This document shows, piece by piece, positions 8,318 to 16,365 of a DNA stretch of 64,000 nucleotides. The stretch comes from Streptomyces sp. Root1304 (GTDB taxonomy: Bacteria; Actinomycetota; Actinomycetes; Streptomycetales; Streptomycetaceae): NCBI RefSeq assembly GCF_001426405.1, contig NZ_LMEP01000026.1, forward strand, positions 169,847 to 233,846, written 5' to 3'. The notes under the pieces were generated by a model. That model made no database searches, was not told the DNA's origin, and was given only the letters and a program-made list of their open reading frames with translations. The position numbers were made by a program, and so were the translations under genes. The first letter of the stretch is position 1. Each line of letters begins with the position of its first letter.

Positions 8318-8956
8318 TCACACATCACCCCCGATGGTGTTCCGCTCGCTCGGCTGGACGTACACGAGCCCGTCGCCCTCGAAGCGGATCTGGAAGGCCT
8401 CGCCGCCGCCCTCGCCCATGAGGGTGCGGAAGGTCACCCCGGACTGGAGGTGCTGCTGGAGGTTGCCCTGGTGCGCGATGTACGCGCCCGGGTCGACCTG
8501 GAGCGGGTACTGCGGGGTCACCCGCAGCACCACCGCCGGGCCGTCGGACATGATCGCCGCCTGGCCCGTGCCCTCCACCGTCGTGGTGAAGAGGCCGTTG
8601 CCGGTCGCGCCGCCGCGCAGACCCGTGAAGGTCGTGCCGGTGCGCAGGCCCGCGTCGGTGCAGAGCAGGTTGCTCGCCTCCACCCACAGCTTCTCGCCGT
8701 GCAGCGAGACGAGGTTGATCTCGGCGGCCCGGTCGGCGAACCAGCAGGTCCCCTGGCCGCGCACCTCCATCACCTCCATCTGCTCACCCGTGAGCCGACG
8801 GGTCACCATGCCGCGCAGGCCCTCACCGCCGCCACTCATCTTCTTGAACGCCATCTGGCCGTCGTAGGCGACCATCGAGCCGTTCTTCGCCTTGACGGCG
8901 TCGCCGGTCATGGACACGGCGAGCACTCTGCTGCCCTGGAGTCGGAACGTTGCCAC
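8318..8956 (-). CDS. AIM24-family protein (first of a tandem triplet)
   Basis: A 212-residue AIM24 protein starting with GTG at 8956 (MATFRLQGSRVLAV). It shows the family pattern of short beta-strands: NGSMVAYDGQMAFKK, EVRGQGTCWFADRAAEINL, the LWVEASNLLC segment, GNGLFTTTVEGTGQAAI, VDPGAYIAHQGN and the closing GDGLVYVQPSERN. It is the promoter-proximal gene of the triplet, and 88 bp separate it from the second copy. It is divergent from the DUF3817 gene across about 107 bp that hold overlapping inverted repeats. Three diverged tandem copies suggest an oligomer of unlike subunits, but that is inference. Confidence 0.82.
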   Translation of the reverse strand: MATFRLQGSRVLAVSMTGDAVKAKNGSMVAYDGQMAFKKMSGGGEGLRGMVTRRLTGEQMEVMEVRGQGTCWFADRAAEINLVSLHGEKLWVEASNLLCTDAGLRTGTTFTGLRGGATGNGLFTTTVEGTGQAAIMSDGPAVVLRVTPQYPLQVDPGAYIAHQGNLQQHLQSGVTFRTLMGEGGGEAFQIRFEGDGLVYVQPSERNTIGGDV

Positions 8957-9003
8957 CCGAGGAAGGTACTGGGGACCCGGTCAAAGGAACAGCAAAGTCT
9001 CCG

Positions 9004-9040
9004 TGCACAATGGTCGGGCCCTTGTGCATCCGTTCACAAG
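9004..9040. promoter_or_regulatory. Overlapping inverted repeats between AIM24 triplet and DUF3817 gene
   Basis: Three CACAA/TTGTG half-sites lie in alternating orientation: TGCACAA (9004-9010) pairs with TTGTGCA (9022-9028) over 11 bp, and CTTGTG (9021-9026) pairs with CACAAG (9035-9040) over 8 bp. They lie in the only divergent gap here, 24 bp before the DUF3817 start, so a regulator binding site or an mRNA hairpin is plausible. Confidence 0.4.
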
Positions 9041-9063
9041 ATCGAACGAAGGTGACCCCCTCC

Positions 9064-9417
9064 GTGGACCTCAAGACCGCTTCCTCCCTCCACCGGCTCC
9101 GTCTCGTCTCCGCGCCGGAGGCCGTCTCGTTCCTGCTCCTGCTGGTCTGCTCGGTGCTCAAGCGGACGACGGACTTCAACGCGGTGCCGGTCATGGGCGC
9201 GATCCACGGCGTGCTGTTCGTCCTCTACGTCCTCTTCTGGCTCGACGCCTGGAACCGCACCAAGTGGAGCTTCGGCACCGCCGCGCTGTACTTCGTCCTC
9301 TCGGTGCTGCCCCTGGGCGGCTTCTACGCCGAGCGGAAGCTGAAGCGCGAGGCCGAGGACGCGGTCATGGCCTCCCGCGCCCGCGCCGCCGCCGCCGAGG
9401 GCGCGGTGAACGCATGA
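9064..9417 (+). CDS. DUF3817 small integral membrane protein
   Basis: A 117-residue membrane protein of the DUF3817 family, which is common in actinobacteria and has no assigned function. Three hydrophobic segments are visible at about residues 17-33, 43-63 and 70-87. The family motif GAIHGVLFVLYVLFWLDAW is present, and a charged Arg/Lys/Glu tail follows the last segment. I chose the GTG at 9064 (VDLKTASSLHRL), with a GAAGG ribosome-binding site upstream, over an upstream ATG at 8950, because the extension has no family character. The gene overlaps the next one by 4 bp (ATGA), so the two are translated together. A second, diverged DUF3817 gene is at 19383. Confidence 0.82.
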   Translation: MDLKTASSLHRLRLVSAPEAVSFLLLLVCSVLKRTTDFNAVPVMGAIHGVLFVLYVLFWLDAWNRTKWSFGTAALYFVLSVLPLGGFYAERKLKREAEDAVMASRARAAAAEGAVNA

Positions 9418-9707
9418 TCGTCGCGTTCTCCGTGACCCCGCTGGGTGTGGGGGAGGAGGTCGGCGAGTACGTCGCCGACGCCGTCCGGGTCGTCCGCGAG
9501 TCCGGGCTCCCGAACCGTACGGACGCCATGTTCACGTCCATCGAGGGCGAGTGGGACGAGGTCATGGACGTCGTGAAGCGCGCCGTCGCCGCCGTGGAGG
9601 CGCGGGCGCCGCGCGTCTCGGTGGTGCTGAAGGCCGACATCCGGCCCGGCGTCACCGACGGCCTGACCGCGAAGGTCGCGACGGTGGAACGCCACCTCGA
9701 CGCCTGA
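9414..9707 (+). CDS. MTH1187/YkoF-like thiamine-binding family protein
   Basis: A 97-residue protein of the UPF0045/MTH1187 family, a small ferredoxin-like fold; some members bind thiamine or its precursors. Typical features are the N-terminal strand MIVAFSVTPLG followed by EEVGEYVADAVRVVRESGL, the TSIEGEWDEVMDVVKRA helix and the VVLKADIRPG strand. The ATG overlaps the DUF3817 stop codon, implying translational coupling and possibly a membrane/soluble partnership. No riboswitch of the TPP type is visible upstream, so a role in thiamine uptake is not supported by regulation here. Confidence 0.8.
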   Translation: MIVAFSVTPLGVGEEVGEYVADAVRVVRESGLPNRTDAMFTSIEGEWDEVMDVVKRAVAAVEARAPRVSVVLKADIRPGVTDGLTAKVATVERHLDA

Positions 9708-9770
9708 CGCCTGACGCCTGACCCCGACCCGTCGTTCCGAGCCTGACGCAGGCCCGTGACGCGCCTGCGA

Positions 9771-9809
9771 AGCCCCCGGTCCCGAACCCGCCGTTCGGGA
9801 CCGGGGGCT
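9771..9809 (+). terminator. Terminator after the thiamine-binding-like gene
   Basis: A perfect stem with 17-bp arms (left begins AGCCCCCGG, right ends CCGGGGGCT) and a 5-base loop, followed by TTCTTCGT. Just before it, at about 9701-9722, the sequence GCCTGAC is repeated three times in tandem around the stop codon. Confidence 0.88.
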
Positions 9810-9825
9810 TCTTCGTGTCGCATGG

Positions 9826-9886
9826 TTGAGCGACTGCTCAAAATCGGCTACCTTCCCCCTCGTGGCAGTTTTGAGCAGTCGCTCAA
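9826..9886 (+). promoter_or_regulatory. Duplicated TetR-type operator flanking the promoter of the SRPBCC-like/TetR operon
   Basis: Two copies of the palindrome TTGAGCGACTGCTCAA, in opposite orientation, lie at 9826-9841 and 9871-9886. Each is itself a dyad with 6-bp arms. With flanking A/T bases, 18-bp arms (9826-9843 and 9869-9886) form a perfect larger inverted repeat across 25 bp. A promoter fits inside: TTGAGC (9826-9831) as -35 and TACCTT (9848-9853) as -10, 16 bp apart. Occupancy by a dimer would block RNA polymerase. The likely binder is the TetR protein encoded second in this operon. Confidence 0.75.
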
Positions 9887-9912
9887 AATGCCGGACGGGC
9901 TGGGGGAACGCC

Positions 9913-10683
9913 ATGGGTCTCTCCATCGAGACGCGGGTCCACGCGGACCTGGAAACGCTCCGGGAACGCACGCAGGAGCCCGGCTTCCAGCCGCAGTGGG
10001 ACCTCCGTTCCGCCGAGATCCCCCCACTGCCGCCGACCGGGGGCCGGTCCCGGAGCTTCCGGTACGCGACCCGCGTCCTGCCCTTCCTGGCCGTCGCCGG
10101 CACCGGTGTCTCCGCGGGGGAGCGCCACCGGGCCGGCGGCGACCGGGTCTCCGCCCTCCGGTTCTCCTCGTCGCACCCGCTGTCGCCGCTGGAGGAGGGC
10201 AGCGGCCACTGGCGGTACGTGCCCACCCGGGACGGCGTCCGCTTCCTCGCCGGCTACGACCACCGCCCCCGCTGGGGCGGCTTCGGCCGCATGGCCGACC
10301 GGCTCCTGTTCCGGCCCCTGATGGGCTGGGCCACCGCCCGGTCCTTCGACCGGCTGCGGCTCTGGTGCGAGCGGGGGATCACCCCGGACCGCTCGCGGAA
10401 CCGCCGGCTGCTCGAAGCCCTGGCCCGGGTGCTGCTCGTCGCCGTCCCCGTCGCCGTGACCCGGCTGCCCCTCGGGCTCGCGTCGCTCGCCGCCGTGCCG
10501 CTCACGATCCTCGGGCTCGCCGCCGCCGTCCTCGTACCGCCCTCGTCGCGGACCCCCGCGGCCCGGCGCTGTCCGCGCACGCCGCCCGCCCGCGCCCGGG
10601 CCCTCACCGCCGAGTACGCCGACGTACGCTCCCACGGGGTGCGCGCAGGGCTGCGCCCGGTGCGCGAGGAGGTGCGGGCGTGA
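9913..10683 (+). CDS. Hypothetical SRPBCC-like protein with C-terminal membrane segment
   Basis: A 256-residue protein of a family I recognise from actinobacteria but cannot name functionally. The N-terminal half looks like a SRPBCC/START-type lipid-binding fold: IETRVHADLETLRERTQEP, WDLR, RYATRVLPFL, a run ending in PLSPLEEGSGHWRYVPT, and DGVRFLAGYDHRPRWG. A conserved block FRPLMGWATARSFDRLRLW follows. A hydrophobic stretch at about residues 176-214 probably makes one or two membrane spans, and the tail is Arg/Pro-rich. The ATG at 9913 follows the double operator. The stop codon overlaps the TetR start by 4 bp, so the regulator is made together with this protein and probably represses it. 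Confidence 0.7.
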   Translation: MGLSIETRVHADLETLRERTQEPGFQPQWDLRSAEIPPLPPTGGRSRSFRYATRVLPFLAVAGTGVSAGERHRAGGDRVSALRFSSSHPLSPLEEGSGHWRYVPTRDGVRFLAGYDHRPRWGGFGRMADRLLFRPLMGWATARSFDRLRLWCERGITPDRSRNRRLLEALARVLLVAVPVAVTRLPLGLASLAAVPLTILGLAAAVLVPPSSRTPAARRCPRTPPARARALTAEYADVRSHGVRAGLRPVREEVRA

Positions 10684-11375
10684 GCCAGGACGTCACGGGT
10701 CCGAAGGGTCCCAGGGGTGCGAAGGCGCAGGACGCCCGCACCCTGGAGACCAGGGAGAAGCTGCTCGAAGGCGCCCTGCGGGTCCTGGTCGAGCAGGGCG
10801 TCGCCAAGGCCTCCGCCCGTGCCGTCGCGACCAGGGCCGGGGTCAACCAGGCCCTGGTCTTCTACCACTTCGGCACCGTCGACGAACTGCTCGCCGCCGC
10901 CTGCCGGCACGGCGCCGAGCTGCGCGTCGCCCGCCACCGGGAGCGGATGCGTTCCCTCGGCAGCCTCTCCGAGCTGCTCGCCTTCGGGCGCGAGCTGCAC
11001 GCGGAGGAGCGGGAGGCCGGGCACGTGGCCTTCCTCGGCCAGCTGCTCGCGGGGGCGCAGGCGCACCCCCGGATGGTGCCGGCCACGGTCGCCGGGCTCG
11101 ACCTGTGGATCGCCGAGATCGAACAGGTGCTCGTCCGGGTGCTGGCGGGGACCCCGCTGGCCGAGTTCACCGACCCCGCCGGACTCTCCCGCGCGGTCGC
11201 CGCCTCCTTCGTCGGGCTCGAACTGTACGAGGGCGTCGATCCGTCCGGCGCGGAGGCCGCCTTCGCGGCCCTCGAACAACTCGGTGCGCTGATGGCGGCC
11301 GTCGAGGAGCTCAACCCCGTCGCCCGAAAGGCCGTCACCTACACGCTGCGGCGGCAGAGCGCCCGGACCCGCTGA
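10680..11375 (+). CDS. TetR/AcrR-family regulator, probably autoregulatory
   Basis: A 231-residue TetR-family repressor starting with GTG at 10680, overlapping the upstream stop (GTGA). The N-terminal DNA-binding domain reads REKLLEGALRVLVEQGVAKA, then SARAVATRAGVNQALVFYHFG with the expected helix-turn-helix and the Tyr-His-Phe/Tyr pattern. Helices 4 onward (DELLAAACRHGAELRVARH) begin the ligand-binding and dimerisation domain, which carries no recognisable ligand signature. Being second in an operon preceded by two perfect 16-bp dyads of TetR type argues for autorepression. The inducer may be a lipid, given the SRPBCC-like partner, but that is inference. Confidence 0.87.
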   Translation: MSQDVTGPKGPRGAKAQDARTLETREKLLEGALRVLVEQGVAKASARAVATRAGVNQALVFYHFGTVDELLAAACRHGAELRVARHRERMRSLGSLSELLAFGRELHAEEREAGHVAFLGQLLAGAQAHPRMVPATVAGLDLWIAEIEQVLVRVLAGTPLAEFTDPAGLSRAVAASFVGLELYEGVDPSGAEAAFAALEQLGALMAAVEELNPVARKAVTYTLRRQSARTR

Positions 11376-11465
11376 CACCGCCCACTCGGACGACTCCAGT
11401 CGACACGCCAGTCGTTTGCCCCTTTTGTTGGGGTATCGGCATGTTCGACGACAGCTGGAGGCACC

Positions 11466-13280
11466 GTGCGGCCGGAAGGCTACGACTACGACACCTACAG
11501 CCGACTCGCCGGTCCGCTCACGGAACCGGACCAGGTGGCCTACCAGGTGCAGTACCGGAGTCTGCTCGCGAAGGAGCCGCACCGAATACGAGCCGTCCTC
11601 CTCATGAGCCTCGCGCCGGTCCTCTCGGCCGTCCTCCTGGCCTACCTCGTCTGGCCGAGCCACTGGACCGTCCGCGAGGGCGGCGAGGAATGGCTCGTCC
11701 ACCTCGACACCGTGATGCTCGTGTCGATCGGCCTCATCTGCTTCTTCATGCTGGTGAACGTCACGTCGATCGCCCACGCCACCATGGTCGCCCGTGACCC
11801 GATACCCGTGTACGCCGAGCAGGGCACCCGCGTCGCCTTCCTCACCACGTACGTCCCGGGCAAGGAACCGCTCGCCATGGTCCGCGGCACCCTCGAAGGC
11901 GCCACCCGGCTCCGGCACGACGGCCCGCTCGACATCTGGCTCCTCGACGAGGGCGACTCCGACGAGGCCAGGGCGCTCTGCGACGAACTCGGCGTCCGTC
12001 ACTTCACCCGCGCCGGCGTCCCCGAGTGGAACCGCAGGAAGGGCCCGCACAAGGCGAGGACCAAGCACGGCAACTACAACGCCTGGCTCGCCCTGCACGG
12101 CGACGACTACGACTACTTCGCGTCCGTGGACACCGACCACGTCCCGCTCCCCAACTTCCTGGAACGGATGCTCGGTTACTTCCGCGACCCCGACATCGCC
12201 TTCGTCGTCGGCCCGCAGGTGTACGGCAACTACACCAACATCGTCACCAAGGCCGCCGAGTCGCAGCAGTTCCTCTTCCACGCCCTCATCCAGCGCGCCG
12301 GGAACCGCTACCACGCGCCCATGTTCGTCGGCACGAACAACGTCGTCCGGATCTCCGCCCTCCAGCAGATCGGCGGCCTGTACGACTCCGTCACCGAGGA
12401 CATGGCCACCGGCTTCGAACTGCACCGCAGGAAGAACCCGCGCACCGGCCGCTTCTGGCGCTCCGTCTACACCCCCGACGTGCTCGCCGTGGGCGAGGGA
12501 CCGGCCTCCTGGACCGACTTCTTCACCCAGCAGCTCCGCTGGTCCCGGGGCACGTACGAGACGATCGTCAAGCAGTTCTGGAAGGCGCCCTTCCGCACGC
12601 CGCCGGGCCGCTTCCTCAACTACACCCTGATGCTCGTCTACTACCCGATGACGGCCGTCAACTGGTTCGTCGGCATCCTCAGCTGCGTCCTCTACCTCTG
12701 GCTCGGCGCCTCCGGCACCCAGGTCTCCACCCATGTGTGGCTGATGATCTACAGCGACGCCGTCGCCCTCCAGATCGGCCTCTACCTCTGGAACCGGCGG
12801 CACAACGTCTCGCCCCACGAACCCGAGGGCTCCGGCGGCCTCGCCGGCATGGCGATGTCCGCGCTCTCCGCGCCCATCTACCTCAAGTCCCTCGGCTCGG
12901 CGGTGCTGCGCACCCGGGGCCGCTTCGTCGTCACCCCCAAGGGCGGCGAGGCCAGTCCCGACCGGCTGCTCACCTTCCGCATCCACCTCTTCTGGGCGGT
13001 GGTCCTCGTCGCCGCCCTGGCCGCCTCCGTCCACTTCGGCCACACCCACGCCGCCATGCGCACCTGGGCGTCCCTCGCCCTGCTCGTCTCGCTGGCCCCG
13101 GTGGCCCTGTGGGCCTGGACGGCCGTACGGGCCCGGCGCGTGCAGCGGGTCCGCGACCGCGCCAGGGCCCGCGCCCGCGCCCGCGGTCTCGCGGACGCCC
13201 GCGAGGGGGTCGGAGTCCTCCCCGCCGCCGTACCGCCCGCCGCCCCCGCACCCGCCCCCACGACGACCGGAGGGAACTGA
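11466..13280 (+). CDS. cslA: CslA-type family 2 glycosyltransferase (apical beta-glucan synthase)
   Basis: CslA makes the cellulose-like beta-glucan at Streptomyces hyphal tips and works with GlxA (family knowledge). This is a 604-residue membrane GT2 enzyme. Two N-terminal spans lie at about residues 43-62 and 82-102. The catalytic domain has Asp161 (LLDEGDSD), the metal-binding Asp222-x-Asp224 (SVDTDH), the TED triad at 310-312 with the catalytic base, and QQLRW at 355-359 that guides the chain. At least four further spans follow, with a basic, Ala/Pro-rich cytoplasmic tail. The GTG start has a GGAGG site upstream. glxA starts 3 bp after its stop, so they form one operon. No PilZ domain is visible. 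Confidence 0.93.
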   Translation: MRPEGYDYDTYSRLAGPLTEPDQVAYQVQYRSLLAKEPHRIRAVLLMSLAPVLSAVLLAYLVWPSHWTVREGGEEWLVHLDTVMLVSIGLICFFMLVNVTSIAHATMVARDPIPVYAEQGTRVAFLTTYVPGKEPLAMVRGTLEGATRLRHDGPLDIWLLDEGDSDEARALCDELGVRHFTRAGVPEWNRRKGPHKARTKHGNYNAWLALHGDDYDYFASVDTDHVPLPNFLERMLGYFRDPDIAFVVGPQVYGNYTNIVTKAAESQQFLFHALIQRAGNRYHAPMFVGTNNVVRISALQQIGGLYDSVTEDMATGFELHRRKNPRTGRFWRSVYTPDVLAVGEGPASWTDFFTQQLRWSRGTYETIVKQFWKAPFRTPPGRFLNYTLMLVYYPMTAVNWFVGILSCVLYLWLGASGTQVSTHVWLMIYSDAVALQIGLYLWNRRHNVSPHEPEGSGGLAGMAMSALSAPIYLKSLGSAVLRTRGRFVVTPKGGEASPDRLLTFRIHLFWAVVLVAALAASVHFGHTHAAMRTWASLALLVSLAPVALWAWTAVRARRVQRVRDRARARARARGLADAREGVGVLPAAVPPAAPAPAPTTTGGN

Positions 13281-13283
13281 GCC

Positions 13284-15245
13284 ATGGCCTACCGGCCGTC
13301 GAAGAAGTTCAAGAAGACCCTGTTCGGCAGCGCCGCGGTGCTGGTCCTCGCGGCGCTCAACGCCCCCGCCGCCGTCTCCTTCGCCGAGGAGAAGTACCAC
13401 GCCTACAAGATCGCCCAGCCCGGCTACCAGCGGGAGTTCGGCTCCTGGGCCGAGGTCGCCGTCCCCGACGGCTACCGCATCAACGCCATCCACGCCGCCC
13501 TCCTGCACACCGGCAAGGTGCTGCTGATCGCAGGCTCCGGCAACAACCAGAAGAACTTCGACGCCGGGACCTTCGAGACCATCCTCTGGGACCCGGCGAA
13601 GAACACCTTCAAGAAGATCCCCACCCCCGTGGACTTCTTCTGCTCCGGCCACACCCAGCTCCCCGACGGCCGGCTGCTCGTCGCCGGAGGCACCGCCCGC
13701 TACGAGATCCTCGGCGGCGAGGTCAAGAAGGCCGGCGGCGGCATGCGCGTCAAGAACGAGAACCCCGACGAGGCCGTCACCCTGCGGAAGGGCACCGTCT
13801 TCCGCTCCCCGTCCGGGGTCGAGTACGTCTCCAAGACCGAGGTCACCGTCCCCAAGGCCAAGCGCGAGTTCGAGATCTCGTACTTCAAGAGCGGCCAGAT
13901 GAAGCCCTGGAAGACCAAGGTCACCGCCGCCGAGGCCCGGGTCTTCGTCGAGGCCCGCAAGGAGGGCCCGCAGGCCCTCACCACCGAGGCCGCCCAGTAC
14001 GAGGTCGTCGGCCTCAAGGGCGACGCCGCCGACAACGTCTACGGCCTCGCCCAGAAGATCACCACCGAGAAGCAGGACTTCCAGGGCATCAGGAGCGCCT
14101 ACGAGTTCGACCCGAAGGCCGAGAAGTACATCCCGGTCGCGCCCATGAAGGACGCCCGCTGGTACCCCACCCTCGTCGGCCTGGAGGACGGCAAGGTCCT
14201 CGCCGTCTCCGGACTCAACGACGTCGGCGACGTCGTCCCCGGCGACAACGAGATCTACGACCCCGAGACCAAGAAGTGGTCCAAGGGCCCCTTCCGCTAC
14301 TTCCCCACCTACCCCTCCCTCTTCCTCACCAAGGGCGGCAAGCTCCTCTACACCGGCTCCAACGCCGGCTACGGCCCCGCCGAGAAGGGCCGCGCACCGG
14401 GCCTGTGGGACCTGAGGACGAACGCCTTCACCAAGCTCGGCGGCCTCACCGACACCGACCAGCTGGAGACCTCCGCCTCCCTGCTGCTCCCGCCCGCCCA
14501 GAACCAGAAGGTCATGGTCCTCGGCGGCGGCGGGGTCGGCGAGTCCTCCAAGTCCACCGCCCGCACCGCCATCGTCGACGTCTCCGCCGACAGCCCCGTC
14601 TTCACCGACGGGCCCTCGCTCCCGCAGGGCACCCGCTACCTCAGCAGCGTCCTGATGCCCGACGACACCGTCTTCACCAGCGGCGGATCCGAGGACTACC
14701 GGGGCCGCAGCGGCAGCGACATCCTCAAGGCCCAGTTCTACGACCCCGAGACCAACGCCTTCACCGAGGCCGCCGAACCCACCGTCGGCCGCAACTACCA
14801 CTCCGAGGCGCTGCTGCTCCCCGACGGCCGGGTCGCCACCTTCGGCTCCGACCCGCTCTTCGACGACAAGGACAACACCAAACTCGGCACCTTCGAGCAG
14901 CGCATCGAGGTCTTCACCCCGCCCTACCTCCACAAGGCCGGCGCCGACCGGCCGGTCCTGGGGGAGGGGCCGCAGGAACTCGACCAGAACGGCCGGGTCA
15001 CCTACAAGACCAAGGACGCCGGCAGGATCGCCACGGCCCGGCTGATGCGGCCCAGCGCGGTCACCCACACGACCGACGTCGAACAGCGCTCGATCGAGCT
15101 GGGCCTGCGGAAGGGCCAGGACGGGATGACGGTCACCGTCGACGTACCGCAGGACCGGACCCTGGTCCCGCCCGGCTGGTACATGCTCTTCGCCACCGAC
15201 GCGAACGGCATCCCGTCGGAGGCGAAGTGGGTCCAGGTGAGCTGA
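13284..15245 (+). CDS. glxA: GlxA-type mononuclear copper-radical oxidase
   Basis: GlxA is an extracytoplasmic, membrane-anchored copper-radical oxidase of the glyoxal/galactose oxidase group needed for glycan deposition at hyphal tips. This 653-residue protein has a short basic N-terminus and one hydrophobic anchor at about residues 13-33, then a kelch-like beta-propeller. By comparison with fungal glyoxal oxidase, the Cys-Tyr cofactor should be Cys120 (FFCSGHTQL) and Tyr294 (ARWYPTL). The copper ligands should be Tyr505 and His506 (GRNYHSEA) and His595 (VTHTTDVEQR). An insertion at about residues 140-270, rich in Lys/Glu, is typical of the bacterial form. It lies 3 bp after cslA. Confidence 0.92.
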   Translation: MAYRPSKKFKKTLFGSAAVLVLAALNAPAAVSFAEEKYHAYKIAQPGYQREFGSWAEVAVPDGYRINAIHAALLHTGKVLLIAGSGNNQKNFDAGTFETILWDPAKNTFKKIPTPVDFFCSGHTQLPDGRLLVAGGTARYEILGGEVKKAGGGMRVKNENPDEAVTLRKGTVFRSPSGVEYVSKTEVTVPKAKREFEISYFKSGQMKPWKTKVTAAEARVFVEARKEGPQALTTEAAQYEVVGLKGDAADNVYGLAQKITTEKQDFQGIRSAYEFDPKAEKYIPVAPMKDARWYPTLVGLEDGKVLAVSGLNDVGDVVPGDNEIYDPETKKWSKGPFRYFPTYPSLFLTKGGKLLYTGSNAGYGPAEKGRAPGLWDLRTNAFTKLGGLTDTDQLETSASLLLPPAQNQKVMVLGGGGVGESSKSTARTAIVDVSADSPVFTDGPSLPQGTRYLSSVLMPDDTVFTSGGSEDYRGRSGSDILKAQFYDPETNAFTEAAEPTVGRNYHSEALLLPDGRVATFGSDPLFDDKDNTKLGTFEQRIEVFTPPYLHKAGADRPVLGEGPQELDQNGRVTYKTKDAGRIATARLMRPSAVTHTTDVEQRSIELGLRKGQDGMTVTVDVPQDRTLVPPGWYMLFATDANGIPSEAKWVQVS

Positions 15246-15272
15246 GCCCGGGGCTGAGCGGTCGGGCGGCGG

Positions 15273-16289
15273 CTAGTCCTTCGCCCGGCGCGCCAGGCCC
15301 AGCGCGTAGTCCGGCCACCAGGTCCCGGCCGCCGGGCCGCCCCGGCACTGGCCGTCCGAGTCGCCGGGGCGCTTGATCCACAGGTACGCGTCGACCAGGT
15401 CGTCCCCGGTCCGGTCCGTCGGCGGCACGCCGAGCGCCCGGCCCGGCGGATTGCACCAGGCCTCCGCCCGGTCGCCCGGGAGGGGGCCGTCGCCGTTGCG
15501 GCTGGTGTCCACCGTGAAGTGGGTGCCGCCGAGCAGCCCGGACAGGGTGGCGCCGAAGCCCCGCACGATGTCGTTCGTCTGGAAGTTGGAGACGTTCAGG
15601 GAGAAGCCGTCCGCGCGGGCGACCCCGGCCCGCCGCAGCGGCTCCACCAGCTTCCCCGGGTCGTCGATCCAGGCCGGATTGCCCGCGTCCAGGTAGACCC
15701 GGGTCCGCGGCTGCCGCTTCAGCCGCTCGATCGCCTCCGTGAGCAGCTGGTAGCGCTCGTCGTGGTACTGCGCCGGGGTGCAGCCGTCCACCACGTGCGG
15801 CACCGCGTCCGGCTCCAGGACGACGATCGCGGAGGCGTCCCCGAGCGCCGTCGCGAAGGAGTCGATCCAGTTCCGGTAGGCCTGCGCGTCGTGCGAACCG
15901 CCCGCCGAGTACATCCCGCAGTCGCGGTGCGGGATGTTGTACGCCACGAAGACGGCCGTACGGTTCTGGGCCGCCGCGCCCCTTACCGCCCGGGTGATCT
16001 CCGGCACCGGGTCGTCACCGGCCGGCCAGTCCGCCACCGGCCGGTCCGCGATCCGCTTCAGGACGCGGGCGTCCTCGGTCCTGCCCTGGGCCTCGTACCG
16101 GCGGACCTGCTTCGCCGCGTCGCTCTCCGGGTCGACCCAGAACGGCGAGCCGCTCGCGGGGGCCGCGGCCTCGCCGCGCGTGGACGGCGGCCCGACCGGT
16201 CCCTTCGGGGACTCGTCCTCGCCACACCCGGTCAGGAGCAGCGCGGAGACGAGGGCCAGGGCGACGGCGGTGACGGTGCGGCGGGACAT
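15273..16289 (-). CDS. cslZ: GH6-family glucanase lipoprotein (CslZ-like)
   Basis: Glycoside hydrolase family 6 members are inverting endo- or exo-beta-1,4-glucanases. I chose the ATG at 16289 because it gives a clean lipoprotein signal ending LLLTGC, with the lipidated Cys at 22; the frame is open to 16352. The 338-residue protein has the GH6 landmarks: Asp123 in HRDCGM, the proton donor Asp161 in VVLEPDAV and Asp312 in IKRPGDSDG near the C-terminus. It converges on glxA with only 27 bp between them. Function beside cslA-glxA is presumably trimming the nascent glucan, as for the S. coelicolor csl locus. It lacks a cellulose-binding module. Confidence 0.88.
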   Translation of the reverse strand: MSRRTVTAVALALVSALLLTGCGEDESPKGPVGPPSTRGEAAAPASGSPFWVDPESDAAKQVRRYEAQGRTEDARVLKRIADRPVADWPAGDDPVPEITRAVRGAAAQNRTAVFVAYNIPHRDCGMYSAGGSHDAQAYRNWIDSFATALGDASAIVVLEPDAVPHVVDGCTPAQYHDERYQLLTEAIERLKRQPRTRVYLDAGNPAWIDDPGKLVEPLRRAGVARADGFSLNVSNFQTNDIVRGFGATLSGLLGGTHFTVDTSRNGDGPLPGDRAEAWCNPPGRALGVPPTDRTGDDLVDAYLWIKRPGDSDGQCRGGPAAGTWWPDYALGLARRAKD

Positions 16290-16365
16290 CCGGCCCCCAG
16301 AGTCGGGTACGAGACGGTGCGAAACCGTGCGTGAGGCGACATTCCGGGTCATCGTGACACGGGGG

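Noticed and set aside
8230..8328. N-terminal extension of the second AIM24 protein
   Set aside because: It is Arg/Asp-rich and overlaps the first copy, whereas the ATG at 8229 has an AGGAGG site.
9701..9722. GCCTGAC triple repeat as a functional site
   Set aside because: It is a short tandem repeat around a stop codon, most simply explained by slippage.
10254..15068. 1604-codon minus-strand open frame across cslA and glxA
   Set aside because: It is Gly/Val/Glu-biased, lies antisense to several well-supported genes with recognised catalytic motifs, and has no domain character.
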